A DNA stretch of 64,000 nucleotides, taken from positions 5,768,501 to 5,832,500 of the forward strand of contig OX485808.1 in NCBI GenBank assembly GCA_950295325.1. Reading direction: 5' to 3'. The translations under genes were made by a program, and so were the position numbers. This stretch comes from Polytrichum commune (lineage: Eukaryota; Streptophyta; Polytrichopsida; Polytrichales; Polytrichaceae). Every line of letters starts with the position of its first letter. Position 1 is the first letter of the stretch. The notes below the pieces were generated by a model. That model searched no databases and was not told the DNA's origin. It saw only the letters and a program-made list of their open reading frames with translations. Below, one piece after another: positions 1-11,012 of this stretch.

Positions 1-284
1 TATAGCATTCTAGAAGGTCAAGTTACTCTCAATAGTGGCCTCATTAGTTTGTCAAATACAAGTATCCGAATCTCCATCTCCTTGGTGTATTGCAGGTATA
101 AATATGTATTTTTCAATCCAATGGAAAACGGTTTGCTTCAAGACAATAAAACTTCATGATAGTCTCCAAGTAATTATGTATGTGTGGCCCTATTGTGGAC
201 ACTCCCAACTCCACAAACTATTTTGACCATTGGATCTGCTTGGAATATGTTTCGTCCGGCTAGCAATTGTGAATCACGGAGGTT

Positions 285-365
285 GCCATTTCAGGTTTCA
301 GATTTGGTGTTGAGATGCAAAAGTTAGAAGAGGTTGAAGTGAAGATTGTCTCTTTAAATGATTAC
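285..365 (+). repeat. Dispersed repeat R1, partial copy
   Basis: This segment has the R1 signature: a stretch like GTGAATCAYRRAGRTTGTCA, then GAGATGCAAAAGTTA, then AAAGTGAAGATTSTC. Related copies lie near 4976-5160, 5380-5530, 9714-9905 (minus), 14105-14345, 16780-16980 and 53455-53545 (minus). No coding potential is conserved between copies, so I read R1 as a non-autonomous interspersed element. Its ends are not defined. Confidence 0.5.
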
Positions 366-429
366 ATCAAGATCCTCTCAAATTTTAAGTTCATCAAACC
401 TAGAGAAGTGTCTATGTTTTGAGCTCAAA

Positions 430-2120
430 ATCCCCAAAGAAATGAAATGGATTTCAAAGTCCAAGAAGAGACTAGAAGTGCATCAGGGTGGTGTCAAACT
501 GGGTAATTTTCTAGTTCCCTAGAGTGGTAGAGTGCAATAGCCTCTGTGAGGTGGAGGCTAATGTTGACTTGATGGTTCAATTGAAAGAAGGACTTGAGAA
601 TTCCTAATACCACATTCTCAAATAGTGATGGGGTTACATAGTGGGCACTCTAGCACAAAGTGTGCCTCATTTTCAACTACATTATAAAAGCAAAAGTGAC
701 ATGATCTCTATCATCTCTAAAGATAGGGATGGTCGACCACCATCTAGTTTCAATGGGAAGGTTATGATTCGAGATGTAGTAAGTAACAATGATATTGTGT
801 TGTGGTGTTGTCCATGGTTGCTTTAAGTACAATTCATGTTTGTGTATGAGAAAATTCTTAAGGTGAAGGTAATCTAGTTTCTTCCTTGAGAGATGGAAAG
901 AGTTACACTCTTTAGCAAGAAAAACCTCCTTGATATCATCAAATGTGATTTTTGATGTTGTTGAGTTGTCATGCGTTTCCCAATGATATAGACCCATTGA
1001 TGCCTTCCACATGGTTATTGATTTGGGCCAAGTGTCAAATCCTTGTTCGCAATGTTCGGCAAGGTGTTGGGAAAGTGAGGCTCCTTGATTTACTACCCAA
1101 GAGGAGGGTAGATGGGCAAGCCGTTGAAAACCCATACTTAGCTTAAGAGCATTTATTTCTATGGGAAGTTGTCCAAATTTGGCCAACAAAATATGTGAGG
1201 TTGTTGAAGAACGCATTTTGATGTGAGACCTCAAATGTATCTTCATGCCTTTTTGAAAACCTTCCAATGAGAATTTTTCAAGTTGTCTTCCTCGACAACT
1301 TAGATAAAGAATTGAAACACTTTTTTTAAACCTATGCCTATGCATAACCTTAAAAGATCCACACGACTAGTTGCCTCCAATTAAAAATAAAAATCATTGG
1401 AAATATTTTATTTATTATAAAAAATATTATTAAATTTATTAAAAAGCCCAAAAAGTTGGGTAGTTTGGCCTATCGTACCTATGTTAAAAAACTCATAAAT
1501 AGGTTTTTAATGAAATTATATGCTTCAAAGAATATTCATTTCCTATATATAATTACATTTTCAGATTCCTTGTAAGAAGGGCAACAAGAGTTTCCTACAT
1601 TTAAGTTTTTTTATATTACTGAAAATTGGACTAAAGTGCATTATAAGTGATTATAATCAAGGCAATATAATACGGGAATACACATTTTTAGCATAAAGAA
1701 GAATGGCAACCACCGTGTTAAATAGACAAGGACAACCTTCCTCAATCTTGTGCAAATATGTTTCAAGTTCATCAATGTACAAGCCGAATAGTGTGGGGGG
1801 AACATGGCATTTATGTTTAACACCAACGTCGAACATTACTTCACCATGTGTGTCATTGTTAGTCCGTACTTTTGCATAGATGTTGGTATACATGGCTTTT
1901 ATAGTTTGTTGTAATCGAAGTGGTACACCTATTTGTTGGAAACTTTCCCAAAGGTTGTCACATGGAACCATGCCCAAAGCTTTTTTGAAATCAACAAAAC
2001 AAGAATGAAGGCTTAGGCTTGCAAATACTTCTTGTCCAATTAAAGTACATTATATAAGGATGTGATCCAAAGTAGATCTATCTGCCTTGAAACCTACTTG
2101 TCCACTTGTTTTGACCCCTT
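430..2120 (-). mobile_element. Decayed LINE (non-LTR retrotransposon) ORF2 fragment
   Basis: The minus strand carries pieces of a LINE ORF2 in the right order. About 1650-2110 encodes reverse-transcriptase palm sequence: a VDFKKA-like stretch, then MVPCDNLW, GVKHKC and a degenerate YAKN where an active enzyme has YADD. About 677-1345 encodes the C-terminal region (KFGQLPIEINALKLSMGF, HLPSSWVVN, GLYHWETHDN). About 600-720 encodes the CCHC-type motif, read as CHFC followed by NEAHFVLEC. Homologous sequence runs on to about 430. The reading frame changes several times and contains stops. About 300 bp of very AT-rich DNA (1346-1650) separates the two blocks and may be an insertion. No 5' end, ORF1 or poly(A) tail was found. 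The lost YADD and the frame breaks show it is dead. Confidence 0.75.
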
Positions 2121-2760
2121 TTAATTTTGCCCATCGACTTTAGACCTCAACGGTTGCCCTTTGAATGTCCGAGAACCCTATTTTGGGTCTTTAAATGCAT
2201 AGAAATGTGTGTTTAAGCCACATGTTTCTATTTGAAGTTACTTGACATGTGAAAATTGACCCAATCTAAAATTGAGTCATATCACTTAGTGCACTTTTCA
2301 AATCAGTTGAATGCCTAAATACAATTGAAGATTTAGGTTTAGAAAGCATGTGGGTGTTCTTGGATGCCTTTACTTGTGGTGGTCATCAAAGTCACGTGTG
2401 AGATTTGATTTCCATTTTTCTTAGGTCGAAGATTCAGCCAAAAATGCTAACCACACAAAATGCATCCCAGAAAGTTGGAAAAGGAACATTATTTAACGCC
2501 TTACCCATCACGTATCACATTGATTCCCCTTGTGCCACTTGGAACACATCTTCAAATCTTCCAATTGCATACACACTCCTCCACAAAAGTATACCATTCT
2601 TGTCGAGAGAATTGGTGCAATTTCCTGTTAGTTTTTCACACGGATAAGGTCATCTCTCACACACCGATCTGAAGTTACCAACACAACACACAAGGTATTG
2701 CAATTTGCGAGGTTTTTACTATCTGGGCATATTCAATGAAATGCATACTAGTGTAATTCA
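2121..2760. other. Gene-free stretch, nothing recognised
   Basis: I see no conserved coding sequence, no terminal inverted repeats and no tandem structure here. The open frames present are short and overlap each other, as in random sequence. Confidence 0.5.
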
Positions 2761-4080
2761 TCAGCAGCATATTGACGTTCATCTGGTTTGAGGGCTTGTG
2801 ATGCAATGATTTCTGGAGGTAGCTTGACTATGTAGTCATCTAATCTGTTGTGATCAAACTTCCTTCAAAAAATCTCTTGGGTGGTCTATCAATTTTCGAA
2901 ATGCATTATAATGTACAGGGATATCCTGGATTCTAAAGGGCACTAGAAAGTAAAGATGTTGATGAATTTAGGGTTTGCCTCTTCTCTGAAGCTTTGCAGC
3001 ATTGACGGTCACCTGGTTATGAGGGCTTGTGTTGCAATGATTTCTGGCAGTTAGCTTGACCAACCTGTTGGGTGGTTCCTTTATGTCAGGGTAAGTAGGT
3101 CTTTCGATTTTCAGAAATGCATTATGTGCAGAGATATCCTAGATTTGACGAAATTTTCTAAAGGGAACTAGATGGTAATGATGTTGAATGTTGGGTTAGC
3201 CTTTCTCTGAAGCTATTGGTGTTCATCTGTTGCAATGATTTCTGGCGGCTAGCTTGGACTATCTGTGCACCAATCTGTTGTGTTCGAAAATTCCTTGTCA
3301 AAAACCCTGGTGCAACGCTGGTGTGATTCCTTCGTTATGTTAGGGTAAATAGGTCTCCTAAATTTCCAAGTGCGTTCATGTGTGCAGGTCACGAACCCCT
3401 GGATTGGAAGAAATTGCCTAAATTGTACTAGTTTTTCTCTGAAGTAATTCAGCATTGCTAACACCACCAGGTCTGCAAGTGATTCTGATAGTGATTCGGT
3501 AATTTCTTGGGCCATCGTCTATGACAGCACGAGTGTTAGGATCTGAGCTATAGCAATTCCTGGAAATTAGCTTCAAGTCTATCTGTTGACCAATCTGTTG
3601 TGTTGAATCGTTCCGGCATGTGATTCCTTTATGTCAGGGTAGGTCTTCCAGTTTCTGAAAATGCAGTATATGGAGAGATGGAGAGTATTTCGACAATCCT
3701 GGATTTGGAGAAATTCTTCTCAAGGGGGATGGACTAGATGACAATGATTTTGAATGTTAGGTTTGTCTGTTCCTGAAGCAATTCAGCATTGCAAACACGA
3801 GAAACTATCCAGAAGATTTTGAATGGTCTGTCGTGTTCATGCATTTCTGGAAAATTTCTTTTGCAACACCAGTGAGATAAGCTCCTTCATATCAAGGCTG
3901 ATGTCTTCCAATTTTCCAAATGCATTCTGTGCAGGGCCCACAATCCAGGATTGAAGAGATTGCCTAAACTGCGCTAGACGGCGACCATGTTGAATGTTGA
4001 GTTTGCCTTTTTCTGAAGCAATTCAGCATTGCAAGCACCTCACAAGCTGCCAAGTCTGCGATCGAGTCGAGTGACTTGGT
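2760..4080. repeat. Diverged tandem repeat, about 220-260 bp unit, five to six copies
   Basis: A unit recurs at about 2761, 2997, 3214, 3450-3560, 3780 and 4017. Landmarks are TTCAGCATTG, then GCAATGATTTCTGG, TTAGCTTGAC, CAATCTGTTGTGTT, CCTTTATGTCAGGGTA, and a tail like TGTTGRATGTTGGGTTTGCC followed by TCTGAAGC. Copies have many substitutions and small gaps, so the array is old. No frame stays open across units. It ends about 450 bp upstream of the SIS-domain gene. Confidence 0.65.
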
Positions 4081-4524
4081 AATTTCTGGGCCCGGGCCGG
4101 CAACATGCGCTTTATAAATAACCAATTTATTTACGTTTGTTATGCTTAATTTTCTTTCACGAATCTTATTCGCTCAATGAATTCGGTCTAGTTGCAAAGT
4201 ACTAAAGAAGATGAATTCAGTGGTATCTTATTCGACATAGTTAACCTCCGTATTCCCTGCCTGCAATGGATAATAAGAGAAGAATAAGGAAATTCATCAT
4301 GTATGGGTCTTAGAATATGACAAGATTTTTCAAAAACCTTATCAAATAAGAATATGACTTATTATACCTTATCACACCTTATGTTTACATTTGATGCTCT
4401 TGTTACAGCACTTACATCATACTTTATTATGAACCTTGCATAAATTGTCAGAGCCTTATTCTACAAACGACCCCTACTTATCATACAGGTTTTTCCACCC
4501 CGGTTATTCTGGGCCACGGCCGCC

Positions 4525-6212
4525 ATGGCGGCTTTGGGAACTACGACATCTATGGCTGCACATGTGTTGGGAGAGCTCCAGCAGGTGTTCAGCACGGAAT
4601 CGCGGCTTGGAGGCGCCACCACGGATGTTTCGAGCGAGCTGACGGAGGAAGTGGTTCGGGCGAAAAGAAACCGTATCGTGCTGCACGGAGTTGGGCGGGA
4701 GGGGCTTATGATGCGGGCGTTTGCAATGCGATTATACCACTTGGGCTTGGACGCACACTGCTTGGGTGACATGACGTGCCCGCCGGTGGGTCCGGGCGAC
4801 CTCTTCCTCGCCAGCGCTGGTCCCGGGTCGTTCAGCAGCGTGGACGCACTCATCACTACAGCGAGAGACGCAGGTAATTGAATTAACCCCTAAGGTAGAC
4901 GTGTGTTATTCGGATACTTTTTCTCTCTGCACCCACTTCTTGTAGGATATGCAACATGCAATGACTGCAAGATGACTAACTTAGCAAATCCAAATCGTGC
5001 CCATAGCCATTTGCCTCATAATCTCTGGAGCTCGTATGAAAATCTTATTCATTGTCAAAGTGAACATTTTTGTGCTCATTAAGTGGTCGCATAGGTCCCC
5101 CCCTGATTCATGTTGACTATTGGGCCTAGAACGGTTAGCATATTTTGAGCACATAGTCCACTCCTCTTCCTTGCCAGCGCAGGTCCCGGGTCATTTAGCA
5201 GTGCAGACACACTCATAACCATAGCGAGAGACGCAGGTAATTGAGTTAACCTCCCACATAAGGTACAAGAAGTGAGTGTTATTAGGTTTTTTTTTCATGT
5301 TCTCCAACTTATACCGATTAGAATCACATCACCACGGAACTTATGTTACAGTAGCAATCTAGGATGAAGCATCTGTAAAAATCAAACATCCCCTGATTTA
5401 GTTATGGTCATTCAAAGTGCATGTTTGTTAACTGAATACATAGGTTCTCCCAATTATGTTCACTATTGAGTGTGCAGTAGTTAATAATAAATTGAAGACA
5501 TAGTCCAATCTCTTCTAAACATGTGTCTTCATGGTGTTTGTTCTTTGATCCTCACCTAACCCAACACCAATCAAAATATAGGGGTCTGTTTCAGAATTGT
5601 AACCGAATAACACCCGCATACGTTATGTTTGTTCTCGAAAGTTCCTATTAAGGTGTCTGATCAAGAGAAGCAACCAAATAAGGGATGTCTACCTTAGCGC
5701 TTCTTCCCCATGGCTCACATGGTTATATGAACTGATAGTCTATAGGAGATTGTTTTCTTCTCAGCCTATAATGCCTCATTCCAAACTGATCCATCTCGCA
5801 TCGAGACCCCTGAGCATCTCATGTCCAATCCGCACCTCAACTTTCACCGCATGTACACCATGGTGAACTGGTATGATCACATCCGATGAAGTGTCTAAAT
5901 CTGCTCCGGTGTGTTGGAATTGCAGGTGCAAGGGTGGTGGTAGTGACAGCGCAACGTGGGGGAAAGGCTTCCAGCCTTGCTCACAAGACAGTGTGGTTGC
6001 CTGCCCAAACCATGGCCGATGATGAAGTTGCCAAAGGTGGAGGAGGGGAATTAGCAGCAGAGGGTGCAAGCCAGACACAGAAGATTTTGCCCATGGGCAG
6101 TGTTTATGAAGGTGCAATGTTTGTACTTTTTGAGATTACTGTCTTTCTGTTGCGCAGAGAGTTGGAGGAATCTGCCGAAAGCATGAGAGCCCGCCACACT
6201 AATCTAGAATAA
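4525..6212 (+). CDS. SIS-domain protein, 6-phospho-3-hexuloisomerase-like (two exons)
   Basis: Exon 1 is 4525-4873 and exon 2 is 5926-6212. The donor (GCAG|GTAATT) and acceptor (TTGCAG|GTGCAA) agree in phase, giving 211 residues, close to the usual 180-210 for the family. The ATG sits in a strong plant context (gccgccATGGCG). Residues 51-70 form the first SIS strand and phosphate loop (IVLHGVGREGLMMRAFAMRL). Residues 89-106 (GPGDLFLASAGPGSFSSV) correspond to the usual SGSGET loop. Residues 118-124 form the next beta strand, and 172-181 (PMGSVYEGAM) is the conserved segment carrying the catalytic glutamate. In microbes this family converts D-arabino-3-hexulose 6-phosphate to fructose 6-phosphate in the ribulose monophosphate pathway. 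Land plants keep one homologue of unclear role. No hexulose-phosphate synthase partner is visible. I see no clear transit peptide. Exons are GC-rich against an AT-rich intron. Confidence 0.85.
5158..5275 (+). pseudogene. Partial duplicate of the SIS-gene exon 1 / intron 1 junction
   Basis: Inside the 1.05-kb intron, 5161-5240 closely repeats the last ~75 bp of exon 1 (4798-4873). It includes the donor GACGCAG|GTAATTGA and about 40 bp of following intron, such as AGTTAACC and TAAGGTA. The copy keeps its splice donor but has no partner acceptor that I can see. It shows about 15-20% substitutions, which suggests a sizeable age. A 363-bp tandem duplication, with the rest of the copy overwritten by R1 repeat sequence (4976-5160), would explain it. 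Confidence 0.75.
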
Positions 6213-7047
6213 ATGATTGTTTCACAGTTCAAAATATTGGTGTAATCAAAATTTGTATGAAGTTGGCGATAAAAGTTTAGTTCGGTGGAGAATTTTTAGA
6301 TAATCTCGCATTTGAGGCCAAGATAACTAAAAGTGAGCCTCACCACTCACAACAATTACTTTCTGTGCACTTAGCGGAACTAAAACCACGGCCAGTTTCT
6401 CGCTACAGAGCATTGGTTCGATAAAAGTGGGTTACAAATGGCAGTCTTAAACTGGCCACCTAGGCTTGGAGTTATCTTACAACACATGTTTGGAACCATG
6501 GTATTTGCGGTAAATTTTTAGCCTAAAAGTTGGTGTGCTAGAGTCAGGTGGGAAGGGGTCTGGTGAAAGAGAGACTCAATGGTGAGTTTCCAGTGAGGCC
6601 GCTCGCCCACCATATTCTAGTGGGAATAAGGACAAATGTAGATGGGATTTGGTGGAGTGGTTATTGTATGTGCCAACCAACATACAACTATTTCAATTGT
6701 TTAATGTTCATATTTGTCAACCGACTATTGCTATTTCAAGGGTTTAGTGGGCACATGGAAGTCTAGTGGCTCAAGGTTGCAGCCCTCCGCATTGTAGTAG
6801 GCCACGAGAATGTGGTTGGTTCGTTGCTTTCCTTTATGTATATGAGGATACCTAGCACACTATTATCTAGAATCTAGTGGGCGAGCGGCCTATATGGAAA
6901 CTCATTAAAGTCAATAAGATTTTGAGGTCACTTAAGGTATGGGTACCTAAATTATACCACTCTTGAAGCAACGTGTCCTATATTTCATCCTTAAAGTGTC
7001 AAGAAGTGAGTGTGACGGTGCATTCAGTAAGTCAAAATTACAAGCCA
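6213..7047. other. Gene-free stretch, nothing recognised
   Basis: After the SIS-gene stop, the first ~60 bp has a counterpart downstream of the exon-2 pseudogene at 10.2 kb, so it was part of the duplicated segment. The rest has no conserved frame and no repeat that I can match. Confidence 0.45.
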
Positions 7048-7396
7048 CTACACTAGATATTGCATTTAGTGTCACCATTTCTATTTGTCTTGCTCAATAC
7101 AAATTGTAAAATTTCTCGTGTAGTGTCACTAACACTAAATTTAAACCTAACATTATTGTCTTTCCTTGTAAGAAAATTTGGGCATTATAGATTCACAATG
7201 TTGTAATTATTGTTGCTTACTAAGTGATTTTCCATCCAGATTTCACTCATCCATGACAATATTTCATCATAAAAATGTTAGGATTCATAGAATACCAAAC
7301 TTTGTTTCATTTATTGGCATTTGGATGAACTAAAAAGTAAGTTGGGATGATGATACAAATTTTTTTGTATGACATCAAATATAATATTTGGTGTAC
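7048..7396. mobile_element. MITE family B copy
   Basis: The ends are inverted repeats. The left starts CTACACTAGATATTGCATTT and the right ends with AATATTTGGTGTAC. The interior matches other family B copies: a phrase like GGGCATTATAGATTCACAA, then TTGTAATTATTGTTGCTTAC, TAAGTGATTTTCCATCC and a TTTCANTCATCCANGACAA block. Matching copies lie at 14768-15160, 37625-37900, 44160-44390 and 58655-59042. It has no coding capacity and would need a transposase supplied elsewhere. Confidence 0.65.
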
Positions 7397-9713
7397 TTAT
7401 ATGCAACACTAAGTACAAAATAGCACCACTTTGGTCAATCATAGTAGTGGTGTAAAAAAGGATGAGGAACGGGTCTATGAACAAGTTACACCAACTTTCG
7501 TCAATCATAATGGATAATCTAGAATGCATTGCTTATGGGGTGGTGCCAAAATTATTTTGCAAAATATGACCAATTCCATTATTTAAAAGAAGGTTTTTAT
7601 GTGCTATAAAGCTAATTTAAAGGTGGTTTTCACCTAACAAGCCAACCTTATGTGAAACCAAAAAATTCAACGTTGTAATACACTTTGGTGATTTATAGGG
7701 GTCATGATTTTTTTTTACTTTTAATATATATCTTGATGGCCATGTTGTTAACCTAGGTTGATTATTCTAATATTTTATAATAAATTAAGAAACCCAAATT
7801 TTACCAAAATAGAAATTCCAAGGATGTCGATTTAGGGACCGCTTACCCAAGGCCCGACATACATGAAGTCCATTAGGCATCATGGCTTAAAATACTATTT
7901 TGACTTTGTGTGGTAAGGAAGTGTTTATAAAGGCTTAAAGCCTTGAAAAGTTTCCACCCCAAGGAAGATAATTTAAGATGTGTTATATTATATCATTTCC
8001 ATTGGTTTTGTGAGGGATATCACAAAAAATGTTGTAAGACGCCATTAAGATATAAAATATTAAAAGAGGTTGAAATAATTTATATCATAGATTGTTGTAA
8101 TGTTGCAATTATCAGTAAAGAAAATATTCAGGCTTTTGGAGGCAATAGGCAATTGCAATAGCTACATCTAGAGAAACAAATGCTAAACAATACATATTTA
8201 TGAGCAAGATGCAATCATTTGAGGTTGAGTTTTTTTTTAGAAAGATAACATGCATTTCTTGTATACACATTCATAATTATTTTATATTGACTATACACCA
8301 TTTTTATTTGGAAGTACAAAATGTCATCATGAAAAAAAAATCCAATTTAAACAACAATTTTCTATTATTTTCAAGCCCTTTACCACAAAAAAATAGAGTT
8401 TTAGTATACCGGAGCAGTTTTTGGTCCACTTTACCATGCTTGCACCCTTATACAAAACCGGTTACTGATGTGATCCATAATCTCTTGTCAATTTAATGAA
8501 GGTGAAAATGGAGTAATCTTAGATCCTTATTTCATCAAGAATATCTACTCCAAGTCGAATCAACCAAGTTGCAGACTAATACCTTAAAGCCTCTAGATCA
8601 CAAGTGAGTGGAAATGAACTTATAAGTGGATCCTCGCATGAGCCAAATTTAGGAGCCAATAATTTTCACAAATAATGTCCAATATGGGTGGGGTTTTTTT
8701 TCCTAAGGACAAGGTGACGGTTGTGCACGACTTGACTGAATGGGTCCGGAAAAAACTTAATGCTCATGTTGTTTGCTCCATGAAAAAGGGGAAATCTCCC
8801 CAAATGGCCTCATGTGGCCCCTCTCAACTTTGAGGGTGACAGACTTCATCTAAGGTTGCTAAAAAAAACCCGATTTTTTTGGGAGTAGCTCATTTGTCAT
8901 CCACCTAACGTATTAGGGCAAAGTTGCCAACTTTCTAAAATTTGTGGCATGACCGAAATGGTCACGAAGCAAAAAAAATAAAATCAAAGTTTTCTCTAGT
9001 TGCCCCCCGGATGAAGGCCATGTTCAATATGTCAAGCTGAACTAGCAAATATGGTCTGATTGAATTCAAAATTTCATACTACATATATGGTGATCTAGTT
9101 CACATCTGCATTTGAATTTGAAGAAAACAAAGCTTATTTTACTACATAGCCAAAAAAATCAACGTTGATGCTGGAGGTGCCCGAAAATGGAATGTGAAGG
9201 CTTGAGCATTGAAGGGCTAGAGGCTTCCCAAATACTCACCCTCAACTTTGCATGATGGTGCTTTGGGGGCAACTCAAATCTCAGTAAATCATGCATGCAG
9301 GCTCACTCAAGTTCTAGCAACTACTGTAGTGAATCATTTTCCCACTTACATGTCAATTCAAGTTCACCTACAATGGACGCTTCTGACTTGAATAAATAAT
9401 TTGCATTTGTATTTGTATTTTTTCTTGTCGCTTCTATTGCCTTCATTCAAACCACATGCCATCTCACAATGGAACCCTTGAGCATTTGTTCAATCACTCC
9501 TCATCTTTCAACTGTACATACATGACCATGGTTATCAGGTACGATCCCATTTCCAACAACATCCAAGTGTTTGAATTTGCTCCACTGTCTTTGAATGCAG
9601 ACAATGTGCAAAGGTGGTAAGGCAAGGCTAATCCGGTCACGCTCCTAAATTGGGCATCTACATTTGAGTGTCCAGTATAAGGCTTGCTTGTAGTTGTGAA
9701 TGCAAACCCAAAT
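7397..9713. other. Gene-free stretch, nothing recognised
   Basis: AT-rich DNA with short unrelated open frames. I found no domain, splice-consistent exon set or clear terminal repeat. Confidence 0.45.
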
Positions 9714-9905
9714 AACAGGTGGTTCTGATGAGATTGGACAATGTGCTCAAAATTTAGATGCCATTCTAGGTTCAATGGCGAACATAAATAGGGAGACCCA
9801 TGTGACCAGTTAAGTAGAAAGAGAATCATCACTTTAACCTCTGATAAGTTTTGCATCTCAACTCCGATTCTTAAATTTCGAATGACAATCTTTGTGATTT
9901 GCAAT
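9714..9905 (-). repeat. Dispersed repeat R1, the longest copy
   Basis: Read on the minus strand, this copy runs from ATTGCAAATCACAAAGATTG through GTTGAGATGCAAAACTTATC, TGATGATTCTC, GGTCACATGGGTCTCCC and TTGAGCACATTGTCCAATCTC. The other copies contain subsets of these blocks in the same order. A 136-codon open frame crosses it but is not kept open in the other copies. Confidence 0.6.
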
Positions 9906-9984
9906 TGCTAACTAGAAGAGACAATTCCCAGTCAAAGCCAACAGCCATAAATGCTTGTGAAGTGTCCACATGAGACCTGTCTAC

Positions 9985-10330
9985 ATTAGTTGTGATGGCA
10001 CAACCTGGGGGAAAAGCCTTCCAGCCTTACTCACAAGGCAGTGGTTGCCTGCCCAAACCATGGTTGATGATGAAGTTGCCAGAGGTGGAGGAGAATTAGC
10101 AAGAGAGGAAGATTTTGCCCATAGGCAGTGTTTATGAAGGTGCAATGTTTGTATTTTTTGAGATCACCATCTTTCTGATGCACAGCAAGTTAGAGGAGGC
10201 TGCAGAAAGCATGAGAACCTGCCACACTGATCTAGAATGCATCATTGTTTTACAGTTCAAAACATTGGCATCACCAAAGTTTATGCCAAGAAACTTACTG
10301 CCATTACACCAGCGGCTATGAAGGTCCTCT
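9985..10330 (+). pseudogene. Pseudogene of SIS-gene exon 2 with some 3' flank
   Basis: This segment copies exon 2 of the SIS gene (5926-6212) and about 60 bp beyond its stop. Shared blocks include GGGGGAAA, TTGCCTGCCCAAACCATGG, ATTTTGCCCAT, GGCAGTGTTTATGAAGGTGC and GAGGAGGCTGCAGAAAGCAT. Small deletions near 10030 and 10085-10110 shift the frame, so it cannot encode the same protein. The copy of the stop region reads through. There is no exon 1 nearby. It most likely arose by segmental duplication; the copied 3' flank and lack of a poly(A) tail argue against a processed copy. Confidence 0.8.
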
Positions 10331-10430
10331 GTACAGCTGCACACCATACAGGCCAAGTGAAAAAGATTTTCATTGCCTCTGGTGTGGTCAAACCAACCCA
10401 TGAAGTACAAGTCTTGATTCAAACATAGCT

Positions 10431-11012
10431 TAGAGATTAAATGAAAAGGTAATGGACCATGTGAATGTCAAAAAAGAGGAGGAAGTGACCATTGCACAAA
10501 TGCCCACTGAAATCAAGAAAATATAATCTCCATACCATATCTCTAAAGTACTCGCATGGTTTGTCGGAGCCAACATTTTGTAATGAACAATGTTCACTTT
10601 TGTAGTGATACAAAATCAGCTCACACATTGAACTCAAGTATGTAGCGAGGAAATCAGTTGCGTGGGCTGATTGCAAGTCTGCCCCAGGTCAAAAACGTCT
10701 GCATCTGAACACTCTGCTGCTTGCTCATCCTGGAATAGTTGCAAGGTGTATGACAGTGCAACACCATTCTGATGTCGCTATGACACCAGTGTCCCTAAAA
10801 ACCTGAAAGTGAAGTAATCTTACACCCGTCAAAACCAGGCGAGTGATGGCGAAACCTGTTGTGCATGAATAAACTACATAGTTCATGCAATGATTTTGAA
10901 CCTGCCTCAAATCTGGTATAAAGTACAGTAAATTTTAGTTACAGCAACTTGAAGAAAATATATACATACATCCACCTTGTTCAAATTGAACTGTCTAAAC
11001 AATAGTGCAAAT
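10431..11012. other. Gene-free stretch between pseudogene and minus-strand gene
   Basis: This should hold the 3' UTR of the minus-strand gene that ends at 11013. I see no repeat or conserved frame in it. Confidence 0.4.
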
